64,000 bases of DNA, from assembly GCF_041260155.1 (NCBI RefSeq), contig NC_091936.1, positions 36,975,866-37,039,865 of the forward strand. The letters are read 5' to 3'. The notes beneath the pieces are model-generated. The model saw only the letters and a program-made list of their open reading frames with translations. It was not told the origin of the DNA and searched no databases. The stretch's first letter is position 1; each line of letters starts with the position of its first letter. A program made the position numbers and the translations under genes. This DNA is from Ptychodera flava. Taxonomy: Eukaryota; Hemichordata; Enteropneusta; Ptychoderidae. This document shows, piece by piece, positions 1 through 12,773 of this stretch.

Positions 1-2155
1 GGCCCTCTCGAATGGGAATTCATTCACAAAAAACAGCGGGGTGGCAATACGGACTCGAGTCTCTCCTTACTATTCGAGCTGAAAGTAGTTCGGTGACTAA
101 AAGCGACATTAACGTTGCCAGGAAACAGTGAACAGTTCCTTCTCGAAGGGTTGCCGAAGTTTGACCTGTGATTACCGTTGACTGTAGTACAACCTATACT
201 TCACCTTGTTTATACAATGTATATTGTAAATTACTGTATGATAGTTCTCGACTCCGAAATAATGTGAGACATCCTAATGTTTATTATCAAGCATGATATC
301 ATGTAGTAAGGCATTATACACTGTACACTGACCGGAAAAACACACTAAACATATTTTTTTACCAAACGCGAGATTTTCAATAACCATGACTTCGATGAAG
401 CTTCGCTGACATCATTATGCAAAAATTTAGAGAACTTGCTGGCCCTGTACTAGAATTTTTGACCTTGGTATTCTTTTACGTGTCATCTTACAGCGCGTCC
501 CATGATCAAATGATGGCGATTTTTTTTCCTTTTGTGCAATCACTGACTACTAGACGAAGTATTGCTTTTCTATTAAATTTAGGAATGGCGGTATCACCTC
601 CATGTTTACCTATAACGACTGACCGCCAAGTGAACGCCGACTCATAACTTGATTACGTAACTATTCGTGTGGTGTGCGACCGCTAATGCGAGGCTTGGCC
701 AAACATGTATTACTCTAATTTGTTCGCTATTTTACGGCTGAGCGGCGGACATGGACAATTACTTTCTAAATCCGTGACGCCAACACGTTCGCAGGTCAGG
801 TTCTGACGGGCTTAAAGTTGTCACACGATGACACCTGTCACCGGAGTCTGTTTAATGCTAGTGCCTATAAACCCATATATTACCGTCATATTCGCTATTG
901 ACTTAACAGGGTTGCAACATGAAATGAAACAAAGACATCTGTCGCCGCATTTGTTGAACTAACAGTAAATATTTGCTTGTTAAAGTCAAAAGGCGTTATA
1001 AAGAAACGTAACTTGATCAACTCAGAATGGGTGTTTTCCCTGTTATTTGGGCTGATCAAAGCAAAAACAAGGCGCGCGTCCTTTGTCCTTTCAAGTTGAT
1101 GTCAATGTTGTCCCGGGGCCCACCAAGAAATGAGTTTGTTGTTCAAACAGTACATAGGACTGTTAAGCCACTAGCACGATTGTACTCACAACATGGCAAC
1201 TTTACTCTGAGTTCAGTAGAAGTTAAGAGAAGTTAACTCTACTCCTTCTGATCAGTACTTACCGGCACGGTATGGCTAGCCTGTGTGATGTATCTTCGTT
1301 CTGGAGGTTGTCAGCTAAAACCTCGACTGTTGATGGGTGTGTCTCTATGTCAAGTGTAGCCTGCAGTTGCAAGGAATGCTGTGTTTACACTTGTCTTGGG
1401 CTAATATCTCTCGTACGGGATGGGGCGGTCAACAAGAGCAAGCGCACCACAAGGCTGGAATACCTTATGTACACTTTTATCGATGAGGGCGCTAACAGGG
1501 TCAGTGACAACTGTCAATAAATCAATTGAATATTGAATATAAATCATTCTGTGGGTATTTTTTCCGTATACGTTCGCTTATAGTATTGTACTTTAAACAA
1601 GATAAATGTATACTACAAGTTGACATAGGACACAATAGTAAGTTTTTCACAGAGTACAGATTCCAAACATAAATGCAGGTCGTGAGCGACAGTCTGAGAC
1701 GTAATTTTAGTGAGGACTCATACGATAAGATTTATTGCGCGACTAAGATATTAAGACATACCTTAAGGAACTGGCTGTTACCTCGGCTTTCTTGAAAGTT
1801 TAACAAATTGCATTTTTATGTCACTGTGTACTCCGCGTCTGTGAGTATTAATTTTCATTTGATCCGTTCAAGCGTGCGTGCGAGATGCACCGGCGTTTGT
1901 CGCCATGAGAGTGTTTCTAGATCGCAACGCAAGGGACATAGGGAATTTACGATTCATTAAAAAATGGAAAAAATCTGAACTGATTGCCTATTTGTATCAA
2001 GTGTGATCCTTGACCTTTCTCAAAGCATAGTTAAATACAGGAGTACAATGTACAGATGCACTATCTTTTCGTTATTTTACTTTCTTGTGGGAAGACGAGG
2101 TGAAATGTCAGTTGTCACAGTGTGCAGAGCTCCACTTACACGGCAGGTAGGTAGA
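1..2155. other. Intergenic, no gene recognised
   Basis: Short open frames occur on both strands, but none shows a domain, a codon pattern or splice context that I can support. No RNA gene motif was seen. The region could hold non-coding exons of a gene lying outside the window. Confidence 0.4.
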
Positions 2156-2859
2156 ACCACAGACAAATAGAAACAGACTGGCAACGAGTATTGTTCAAGG
2201 CGTGAAACGGTTACGTAAGTCATCCATGTTCACCTCTCCTCAGGTAGCTCTCGCCTCGCTTTTCCGAAGAGTGCCGACCATGCACCCTTCGGTAGTTTCC
2301 GGATTTTCGCCAATTTTTAAGCGAAAGTATGTTCGGCAAAGTTTGTGTAATTGTTGTCATGTGGTGCTGAGTTGAATCGGCATGCTGGCGAAAACGGGAA
2401 AGTATGACCTTCGGGAAAGTGAGTTTTACCATTTTAAAAATTCCTCTCACATTTTTATGAATATATAATGAGTGTGTTTCAACCAAATTTGAAAGTCTTC
2501 TATCGATACTGTCTAGTTTTACTCAATGGTTTACGGTCAGTCATATCGTCTATTAAAGTTGGTCATTGAAGGACGTGTTTATGAAACTGCGGGCGTGTTA
2601 TGTTTTGATTGGCGTGAAGCAGTGTTTCTGCCCTGAGAGCTCACAAAGTAAGTATGGTTGCTACGCGACTGGCAGCACGATTCCATCTCGTCCTACTTTT
2701 TGCATAATCTCGTGCAATTATCAACCACGAACAAAGGTCTCCAAAAAATCTAACACCTATGAAGCTCATTTTAATATGAAAAGGCCATAGTCTTCAGAGA
2801 CGACCATGGAACAAAAGCCATGCCTTGTTGCTAGTCTGTTTCTTCTATTTGTCTGTGGT
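2156..2859. mobile_element. Non-autonomous inverted-repeat element (~704 bp)
   Basis: The left end ACCACAGACAAATAGAAACA recurs in reverse complement at the right end as ACCACAGACAAATAGAAGAA. Similarity continues inward for about 40 bases (ACAGACT-GCAAC blocks). No transposase frame is visible, so it is probably a non-autonomous DNA transposon. I cannot assign a superfamily, and no clear target-site duplication is visible. Confidence 0.6.
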
Positions 2860-3714
2860 GAACGAAGAAATAACTTCTCATACTTACCAAAAACTATATA
2901 ATGAACTTTGGTTATCCGTTTACCTCTAACTTGAAACAGGGATTAAAGATGGTCAATTAATTATCGTTGTCAGTAAGTTTGATAACTGAAATAGTACATG
3001 GCAAATTCCATCGATGTTGTCAAAAGTGCGACGCTAAAATTTTGGGCATTAATTTATTATCAGTGAACAAACTAGTATACGGACAATCAGCTAAATAACG
3101 CCTTATCCAGTCACGTGACAATGACATTTAGGTGAAATCCAGAAAAGGGCTACCTTGAATATATTTTCGTGTAAGAAATAAGAAAGATGTGTATTTTTAT
3201 TTACGTACACATAAGTTTGATCTCGGTATTACAGTAGACTATGTAGGTACATATACATAAATGTCCGGAAGACTGATTAGCAGTGAACTTTACAATGTCG
3301 GAAATGAAAGAAACTGGTATTCGCTTTCAAAGCTAGTTGGTTTAACTTGAAGAGGTCAGACATATTATCATTGGAGTCATCTAACTAGGTGCATAATATG
3401 AAGAAATGAGAATTTTACCGGTGTACATACAACCAGTAATTTCAAAGACAAAAAAGAGTCCTACTGAATGAAATGTAAAAAAAAAAAAACAGCCCATGTC
3501 GGTCCTAAAAACGATCGAGTCGTTGACGTGTTCCAAAGTAAAGAACTCAGGTATATCAAGATCCAGGATGGCTATGTAGTTTGCATCGATATTTGGTAAT
3601 TCCATTTTGTTCAACGACCGAAATTTTATAGCTATAGATATGTTTGATCGTTCACTTACGTTCAGACCTTTCAACTTAAAAAACCGCTACCTATTGATAA
3701 GAAGGCTCATCACA
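2860..3714. other. Intergenic, nothing recognised
   Basis: A minus-strand open frame of 97 codons at 3381-3674 includes a run of phenylalanines produced by a poly-A tract (3478-3490). It has no recognisable domain and I do not regard it as a gene. Confidence 0.4.
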
Positions 3715-4048
3715 TTAAAGGGACAAAGTCGGCCATTTTTCATGAATTTTGTTTGATACGAGATACTACGTATATTGTTTGACATGTTGAAAGATACTGA
3801 ATGAATGGGTGACCATACATATATTTTACCCCGGTTTTACACAAATTATTAAATGAAATCATCGCAAAAATGAATTAATGGTCATGACCATTAATTCATT
3901 TTCGCGATGGTTTCATGTATAATGTCTAAAACCGGGGTCGAATATATGCATGGTCACCCATTCATTCAGTCTTTCAACATGTCAAACAATTACATAGTAT
4001 CTCGTATCAAACAACATTCATGAAAAATAGCCGACTTTGTCCCTTTAA
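3715..4048. mobile_element. Palindromic foldback MITE with TTAA ends
   Basis: The whole 334-bp segment is one long inverted repeat. The outer ends are TTAAAGGGACAAAGTCGGC and its reverse complement, and the axis lies at about 3881-3890 (ATTAATGGTCATGACCATTAAT). Arms are roughly 165 bp with scattered mismatches. TTAA at both outer edges is compatible with a piggyBac-like TTAA target, though the ends could also be part of the terminal repeat. There is no coding capacity. Confidence 0.8.
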
Positions 4049-4479
4049 GACAGATGTGTAAAATTAAGTTTCATCATTACTGAATTTGTTTGATTAATGA
4101 AGATAGAGACAATGGAGCTGGGTTATTTAAAGCCGGAGTCTCATTTTAAGTTAATTAAAGATGCAAATAGGTTTACCAATCAAGGTACTTCTGCAAGTCC
4201 GAAAGAATCAATCTATGTCCCTTCAAAGGCAATTTACGTATTGTTTAGTGTCTATATATGTCTCTCTGTCCCTGTTTGTTTGTCCGTCTATCTGTCTCTG
4301 TTTGTGACTTGACTCTTCCTATAAATTGGAAATATATAAATCTCAATGAAACCTTAAATATCGCTGGTCTTAATGTCTCGTTCTTTTTACATTTTTGGCA
4401 TGTGGATGCGGCTGTGTGTAAGATTTACTCGACCCAGTTGCAGTTTCCATGACAACAAGACATTTAATTCTTCATCGCT
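4049..4479. other. Intergenic, with a CTGT-rich low-complexity tract
   Basis: A CTGT/GTCT-rich simple-sequence tract lies at about 4253-4312. The rest probably includes the 3' UTR of the small membrane protein gene on the minus strand. No clear polyadenylation signal was found. Confidence 0.4.
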
Positions 4480-4722
4480 CTAATTCCCAGATGTTGTTGT
4501 ATCGGATCCGCATCCCTCTCCCTTCATCATCTTCCTGGCTGTCCATTCGGGAAATTGCACCACCTTCAGCAGAAGTTCGCAGAGCTTCACGCAGAATTCT
4601 ATGCACACGCAGAAAGGCAGACAGATGCAGTAGAACCAAGCGACGAAGAAAGAGATCGGCCAGGCGATGAAGACCAGTAACAGAAACCAGAGAATACCCC
4701 ATAAAACCTGTACAGCACCCAT
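4480..4722 (-). CDS. Small cysteine-rich membrane protein, 80 aa
   Basis: The minus-strand frame encodes 80 residues. It opens MGAVQVLWGILWFLLLVFIA and continues with an aromatic and cysteine-rich membrane segment (PISFFVAWFYCICLPFCVCI, residues about 22-41), then an amphipathic stretch with LLKVVQFPEW and a basic C-terminal tail. The pattern of a WGILWF start, a WP-then-C-rich hydrophobic middle and an LLK-V-P tail resembles small uncharacterised membrane proteins I associate with fish and invertebrate deuterostomes; I know no function. A strong minus-strand acceptor (pyrimidine tract then CAG) ends at 4779, so the coding exon starts at 4778 and the ATG sits about 56 bases inside it. That implies a separate non-coding 5' exon further right, which I could not locate. 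The longer overlapping 105-codon frame at 4472-4789 is a shadow in another frame. Confidence 0.6.
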   Translation of the reverse strand: MGAVQVLWGILWFLLLVFIAWPISFFVAWFYCICLPFCVCIEFCVKLCELLLKVVQFPEWTARKMMKGEGCGSDTTTSGN

Positions 4723-4943
4723 TGTAAGTGTTGTCGAGTCCCGTTAATTTCTCCTTCAAGTCAGCTCTACAGGTATACCTGTACGACAAAGGGGAAAAAT
4801 GCGAGTATTGGTTAAAAATGTATCATATTTTGTATCAAAATAACTCGACGTCAACAGTTATAGAAATGGATTCTTTATCAAAGAAGTGATATATATGTAT
4901 TCGTAAGTATATCTGAAAATGAAATTAAGGCAATTTAATTTTT

Positions 4944-5141
4944 TTTGTTTGCCGTCCTCGGATTTTTGAAAAACCTACAAGCCAGCCAGGGAAAAAAAAA
5001 ACAAACAAAGATAAACATTAGCTAAAAACTTTCATTTGATTTCCTTTCAAATTGGAAAAATAATATTTTTATCTGTAATAGTGTTAAGATTGTGTTTTTT
5101 TATTAATTTTCTCTGAAAACCTACCACGGACGGCAAACAAA
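4944..5141. mobile_element. Short MITE (~198 bp)
   Basis: Terminal inverted repeats read TTTGTTTGCCGTCC at the left and its reverse complement GGACGGCAAACAAA at the right. The interior is AT-rich and non-coding. Similarity between arms extends further inward, with CTACAAG on one side and CTACCAC on the other. Confidence 0.6.
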
Positions 5142-8100
5142 GAACCTAACTTATTTCTACAGAAGTGCAGTGGACGCCTGTTACTATCAAGCATCATTAT
5201 GGAAACATCTGAGTGAGCAACAAGCCAGAGGTCATTTTGGTGATCGACCAAGTATCGAGCGGTATATCTGAGGAGAGGAGTCGATTCAAGAGGTCAAGTG
5301 ACTAACACTCATACTTCTATAAGAAACTCTAGCAGCGAGTCACAGTATAGGGTCGCAATATTGTTGTTTGGTCCTATCTTGCCCTGCCATATCAAATTAA
5401 TTCACTACTGCAGTGTCATTTATTACGTTACAACGTTTTCCAATAGAGGACTAAGGTAAGGGGAAGTGACTATACGATACGTAGGCCATTCGGTAACGGG
5501 TGAGTTATCACTGGAGACTGGGGAGCAAAACACCATAAAAGTGACGTATTTGTGAAAGTAATTCGCTAACAGCTTTCCTCGAACGAAACCAAATTGATAA
5601 CATGATGATCGGACGCTAGAATCTCAATGTATTGGCCAACGTGTGTACTTTCATCAAACGTTTTTAAGATTTATTTTTAAGTGCCACGATATTGAGTTCG
5701 GCTGAGAGTGGGAGCCTGTGCATTTTTTCTTGAATTCATCATGGTTCACGCAAGCGAATTGCGGGAAGATGGGATTGTCGACTCTATCACTGTGACATGC
5801 AGGTAAATATCACACGGGACTGTGTCAGGGTCAACTTGGGTTGAAATTTCTGGATATCAATCGCTGGTTTACAGGATTTTTTACAGAGGTGTTTTTATCG
5901 GTTTTATATAAACTCGTAAATTGGTTTATTTCACGTTTCAATGTTGAAATATTTTGTGAAGGCCTATACAACATAGATCATTCGCACATGAATTATTCAT
6001 GATTACATTCACGGCATTGAAGTCTGATCCTTCACCCGTCTATAGAAAGGTCGAGGAGATACGAGGCTGAGGGAAGTATAGGTATAGCATATTTATTTAT
6101 TATCAACGGCTCCCCGATGTTTCCTTATTGCAATATCGAAATATTTGCGTCTGATTTCTGCTTTGTGACTGTAGATTCATACGTATGATAAGATGTTATT
6201 GCCCTGTTTCATGATTGTTTGAATTTTTATCAATTACTTATTTGGTAAATTGATCCAAACGGGGGTAGCTGTTTTGAGTAATTATCGTGTCACAGCGAAT
6301 GTGCAGAGGACACTGCCATAGCCCACTTTCAAAATTTAGACTCAGTGCCAGTTAATTTTGATATTAAATTTAAAGAATGCGTGAATAGATAATTGTGACC
6401 GCTCAGTTTTTCTGCTGACGTTATCGTTGAGATATTTATGAGTGTAGAATACCTTGGACGTCGAGTACAAAGTACAGAACACGTCAATATGTAATGAAGT
6501 ATAAACATAAATTCATACGTACACGACAGACGCAAACCCCAACATCAAGCGCACATACTTAAGAGTGGGTGCGAGTTTCATGCAGCTGAATTCGGTGAAA
6601 TTCACGCAAGTAAATTAATGATCGTGGTAAGTTAACTAGTAAAATGACTTCACGTATACTAAGATTACGTATTCAATTGAGTTCGACCGCCAAGAGTTGA
6701 GGCGAAAGGTCAGTACGCCGGTAACAAACCCACTGAGTCCAGTACTCCTATACACTTGTAATCCGTGACACCTAGCATCGCCAGGTGGTTGCCAGGTCAC
6801 CAAATGACCCGCTACATACCAAACAATTCGTGCCGTTGTTAATATTAGTTAATTTTTTGACGGATTTGCCACATTTGCTGGCGCCCCCTCTTTGTGTATG
6901 CAAATAGAATGTATCCTGATTGAGAGATATCATTATTGTCTTCAATTTTCACCAATTCATGTGAATATTCAACTTCGTCGTCTCATGCTTACAGGCACTG
7001 ATATTCAAACATTTTTCATGATCTGATAAATTTAAATTAACGGTTTATTTACCGAGTCGCCCATCCGTTAATGGTCAACATATCCGCCTCAATTAATCAC
7101 ATGTTTGCCCACAAGACAATCCGGGCCATATTGAACTTGCTTTGCGATGGGAGCGATCAGAGTCATGCGAACAAAATCATAAATTAATATATCTCAGTCC
7201 GTACTTAGCCTAGATTTGTGCTAGTGTAGTTTCGTACAGACTGTAACGTGGAATAAAAGCCCGGCCTTGGCTTTTTCGGGAAAAAAACAGGTATAGGCGA
7301 CCACAGATAGCAACAGGTGACCACAACAAATTTAACACATAACTCCCAAATTCTATATGCATGTACAAGTACTTTTCCTCAGCGTATGATCATGTCATTT
7401 GCACGGAATTCAAATGATATCATGATAATATTATAGTGATTTTATTTACACGTATCAACTTTGAAGTGCACTATATTCTATATTACGTAGACAAAATGAC
7501 ACGTGACAAAAGTTGACTAAATACACGCTTAAACCTGCCAGCTCGGTACACGTGGATACTCGAAGCGTGTGACTGAGAATGAACTGATGGGTGTGCGTTT
7601 GACCTTTGGCACCAAAGATATGACATTGCGAGCGGTAGACGTTATCATTATTTTTATCTCTCAATATTAGCTACACACTCTCTTGTAATTTCAGATTGGC
7701 CAGGACAGCAGGTGTATCAGACGCTCATGAACAAACACCACAATCTTACGCATATTGAGCGCCATTTGTGGTAGCCTCAGGACTAGAATTGCCAACAATT
7801 CCTTAAAATTTAACATTGTACGTAAACTTGAGAATCGGTCTCTTTTTGCGTTTAGGTCTGATAAAGGCCTGATAGACAGGTCACAATAAGTTAATTACTA
7901 ACACGGTACACTCGACATCTTAGGTTTATAATATCAGTGTACTCTTATGTAATGGACATGTTTGAGAACATTTTTGGTTGAAACTGAGCGACATCTATCT
8001 TCCAGAATAACTTCCGCGTATACGCAGAACACTGTAATATTTCATATATGAAGTTATGAGGAAATTCATGAAAATGGAGAACAGCATCATCAAATCGCTG

Positions 8101-8454
8101 TAGGGGTTGAGAAAGACAGCAGAAACCGAATTATTTTTCTTACCCTTTCGACTTCAAGACAATAACAGATGGGGACGTCTATTCGGATGCAGGCGGCGGA
8201 TGTTGTCACTCAAATAATTGAAAGACGCTGGGTGAGTTAGCGGTCGGTTTGTCGCTGCCCGGGTAGAGTCGTGAGTGCTGGGAGTTGTCCCGCCCGAATT
8301 TCGACGAAGATATCCGTTTTTTACATTTCAAAAATTAACCTTATCCGGTGTGTCATCTGTACAAAGTACTAATCGGTAGAGTATTCGAACTACACCCCGC
8401 CAAACTAAAGCAGTGCGCCAAAGGGAAAATTATCCCTCATTGCAAATTTGTTTT
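5142..8454. other. Intergenic, nothing recognised
   Basis: No coding exon, RNA gene or repeat pair was recognised. Part of it (5142 onward) must contain the promoter and 5' exon of the small membrane protein gene if that gene is real. A GC-rich patch at about 8175-8290 is unexplained. Confidence 0.35.
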
Positions 8455-10735
8455 GTAAGCCAGAGACCTTTTCAACCTGTGATGCTCAGATTTGAAACGA
8501 TCTCTCCAGTAATTTCATCGTTCTATACAGAACAATCACGATTATTCACTTTACACACGGCTTTGCTGTGAACGACCTGTGATGCAAGGCTGTGATGTCG
8601 AACAATTAATCGACATGTGCCACTGTTCATCAACAGTTAGAGATCGGGCAGGCCCGAATGGAACCAACTCTCTCTAAAAAACGCAATGATGACACACACG
8701 TAAGGACAGCAACTGCTCTCTGAACAGCTGAAAGCGAGTGTTAAAGTTGCCCTGAGAAAATTTATGCCACTTCTCGCTGTTGAGGGCGCCATATGCGACG
8801 ACCTCTGTCCCACGAATCATAGGTCGCAAAGACGGAAGGTCGTGCATGGTATTTCTATGACCGTGATGGCAGACTAACTTGTGTTCAGGGTGTTTATGTC
8901 TTTTATGTGTATTACAGATAGTAATAATGATGATTATGGTTTTGCAAGTAATTTATAGTTATTTACAGTAGGTTATATCGCATTTTCGAAGCGTGCTGTG
9001 ATGCAATGAAGTCGCACTGAATTGTACTGATATCGGGCGGGAATTTGTCCTTGCGGTTCAATATGAGCGCAAACTTTGAACAAGGACGTAATTCTGTGAT
9101 GTTTTACACCACAAACCACTGGACAATAGGACGTCAAACTACTGGACAATGGGGCGTCACTAAAATACCCCAGGACCATATACAATGTACTACAGGTTAG
9201 ATACTAACTATTAAGTAACTCGTCCGAAGTAAGAGATTGCAGTGGTAATATTGCTAGATTTGCTGTTTTGTCCAATCGGATTTCACATTCTAAGTCTCAT
9301 GAACATCTGCCTATAACACATGTCTAATCTGTTACCTGAAGGAATCGTCAAGGAATGTACGTATAATGTCTAACGTGTCGGGACATAATTTCATCATTCA
9401 GAGGCTACTTGTTCGTAATTGTCTGAATATACAAAAGCAAAGTCTGGGTTTTATATCATTGGTTCGACATAGCTACAACCGGTTGAAAAGCACTGTTTTC
9501 AGACATTATCATCGACAAGAACCCCGTTGAAGGGAACCGAATCGTCGTGCATAATTTAACCGCGCTTTGACGTTTACTCGAACTTTCATCTTTCCGGTAT
9601 ACATTGTGTTACTTTCAAGGCTAGGGTTGTCTCTTTGGATGTAGATTAGAAAAATGGTGGTTAGCGATGATAATCATCGGGGAAGGTTAAAAAGTTATGT
9701 ACAACGTCGGATAGAGATCGACCATTTCTTTGAATATGAAAATGATTCTTTTTATATAAAACATGACGAACTAATTTGGAAGAAAAGGATATTGCAGTAA
9801 TTTTGGTTTTATCAGCAAATTTAAGCTAATTTTTCTTTTTTGTAACTAACTTGTTTATGGGTATTTTGTAATATTGCAACTTTCATCTGTAGGGCACCTT
9901 ACACTTTTGATAAATTTCAACAATTGAAATTTCTTGTTCTCCCAAATTAGTTCCAATAGTGTTATAACCCTTTCGAAATACAGGAAAGGTAATTCAGAGA
10001 GTCAAAAGCTAATTCAAGTGTACCAAAAACACTTTATTTACACTGTCTTCACAAAATGTACAAGGAAATGACCAGACATAACTGTATTTCTATAAAGCAC
10101 AATGAATACGAACAAAGTCAAAACAACAAACAAAAATATAAATTTTCAATTATACATGCAAATTTGAAGACAAAATGCGGATGTACTTATGTAAATGCTT
10201 GAGATGAAAAATTGAATTTTCAGGTAAATACATGACCTGATATAATAACTGGTGCAACCAACCAACCAATCCGACCGTTCTCAAGTAGTTGTCAAGAGAG
10301 GTACCCCTGCATTTGAATATATTAATTTATATTATATACTACATATTCATTTACCTTAAAAGTACTTTCGAAAAGAAAGAAATGGGAAGTTAAAATGTTC
10401 GCAACTGCTCCCCAACAATCTGAAAAGTATCCCTCCGCCCTCTCTGCTACCACCCCTCTCTACATTCCCTTTTCCCCCTCTTCTCATGATATGTCCCATC
10501 ACTCTTTCCCAGCGATTTGATTTTGCTCTCTCCTAAAATAATATTCCTCCTAGTATAATTGACTGTAAAAGTTTGCAAATATGTATATTTTGTACATTAC
10601 ACGTAGATGTAGAAAACCTGAAGACTGGTGAGATGGAACCGTGAAAAGAAACTGTATGTCTCTCCAAGTATCTTGATTACATTTGAAGTGAACCATCCAC
10701 TGTTACCATGGTCACACCTTCTCGTAACCACTCCG
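8455..10735. repeat. Segmental duplication, copy 1 (3' flank of tyrosinase A)
   Basis: This segment reappears in the same orientation at 23441-26331. Similarity starts near the shared string GTAAGCCAGAGACCTTTTCA (about 8455 and 23443). It ends exactly at ACCACTCCG (10727-10735 and 26323-26331), beyond which the copies are unrelated. The right breakpoint lies inside the last coding exon of tyrosinase A. Copy 2 is longer because it received insertions, including a U2-like retrocopy and an A-tailed fragment. Confidence 0.85.
10033..10038 (-). terminator. Polyadenylation signal for tyrosinase A
   Basis: AATAAA on the minus strand, about 675 bases past the tyrosinase A stop codon. The same motif is kept in the duplicate segment near 25653 and, in a related context, downstream of tyrosinase B near 40545. 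Confidence 0.5.
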
Positions 10736-11320
10736 TGATTTGCAGCAGCAGCAGAAGGCGACAATAATGAGCACAAGAAGAAATAATATTGCACCACAAA
10801 CGGCAATAAGTATCAATAGAGTGAAATCTGTATAGGAAAGATTGATTAAGAAATGTACTATTAATATCATGATGAAGTAAAGTGAAATGATGATGAACGT
10901 GATTGGATCTAATTTGGGATAATTGGATAGTGAAGTAATTTCGATTTAATTTAATGATGTAAGCTCATCTGCTTTCCTTTTTAAGCAATACTTGTTTTTA
11001 GGAGAAATTTGTAATATTGCCACATTAAGCTATAGGGCACCTAACACTTTTGAGAAATTTGAACAAGTAAAGCATTCTGCCAAAATTAGTGCCTATCGTC
11101 TTGATTATATTTTCTGAAAGATACACGCTGGACGCACGTGTTTACCAGTAAATTGTATTAGATTAGGTATATCCTATGTACTGTATGTATAAGTACAATT
11201 CGCACAATAGTTTTAAGTTCTAAACTTTCAACTACTACTGTTTAACGTTTGTGCACTCGTGAAATTTATCAGAATTGAAATGTCTGGGACACTTGTGATT
11301 GGAGGAATGTTGAATTTTAA

Positions 11321-11403
<83 letters not shown>

Positions 11404-12680
11404 ACATTCAGTAAATCAAGGTCCGTAGTAAATCAGTACCAAATCAGTGAAAAAATATCATTTGTATGTCTTTCATGTCGTCCCTCGTGACCGTTTTGTT
11501 TTACAGCCAAAATATTAATTGCATGTATTTATTTTTTTGAAAAGTGTATCTTGATATACAGTGTCTGTCGATCCGCACTTAATGCTTTGTCTAAATCGGA
11601 ACTAAAAGGTACACTTACCGAAAGAATAATCGTCCGGTGGCGTAATTGGTTTGCATTTCTCCATTTGATTGACAGCTTTCAATTCAAGCTCACGCTCGTT
11701 CGAATCGAGAGGGAGGCCTATGTAAAATTAGAAATTATAATAACTTAAAAATTTAGCCATATGAGTTTATAAATTATCAATCTTGATATCACTATCAATA
11801 TTCAAAAACGGGAAACTAAAAAGGTTTGCACAATTAAATATCGCAACATATGAGGACAAAACTGCCCGAGATTTCAGTTTGTTAATATTGGAATGATTCA
11901 AAATCCAACCTTGATCATCAATTCCTTCGTAAGTGTATCCGAAGTTTTCCGATCTCTGGAAGAACTCGTTGTTGGTGTACACGGGGAAGAAGGGAACCAT
12001 ATAGGAATAGCGGCTGTGTCCTGTCGGAGTGGACTTGCTGGGGAATTCGTCACGTGTCGCACCATGCCTTTATAAAAAAATGTACAATTAACTCATTAGC
12101 AATTTGCTAAATTGTGATTTCTACATGACTTTTGTACAAGCTTAAAACAATCCGTAAATATTTAGAGACATTAAGAAAAAGTTTGCTCGGTTTCCGGTTT
12201 ACAATATACTTACTATCAACTCCACACAAAATCAAATGCACCGTAAGTCGGTACCCGCAATTTCGAATAAGTTATGTTATATACGTCTGGGTTCGTAGAA
12301 CGAACAAACAGCAAAGGGATTCTGTTCCTCTTCGAACAAGCTCTTACAATGACAAGCTCCCGGGCCCTAAATCATATGATTACTTAAATACTTTTGATAT
12401 CTCCATTCTGAGTCCAGAAAGTGAAGTTATCGCACGCTTACCTTCGGAGCCATTTCTCGAAGATTCTGTCTATGTTAACGTGATGAACCAAGAACATCGG
12501 GTCGTTTGCTGATGTCGGTACCAGACTCATTGTGCCGTTCAGGTACAGATGGACGCTGTTGTGTAGCTGAGTGACTTCGCCGTTACGGACGTGAAGTCCC
12601 GTCCTGTGCTCTGAGTCAGCAAAGCCTAGAAGAGAATCGACAACCTCACAGCTATGCTTCTCCGTCCTTATTTTGGCTAT

Positions 12681-12773
<93 letters not shown>

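Noticed and set aside
1255-1280. U1 snRNA-like start (GTACTTACCGGCACGGTATGG)
   Set aside because: The similarity stops after about 20 bases and no further U1 stems or Sm site follow.
4472-4789. 105-codon minus-strand frame
   Set aside because: Overlaps the 80-residue membrane protein in another frame and extends past its predicted acceptor.
6876-6895. CTCF-like site (GGCGCCCCCTCTTTG)
   Set aside because: Only the GCGCCCCCT half matches well; too weak to report as a feature.
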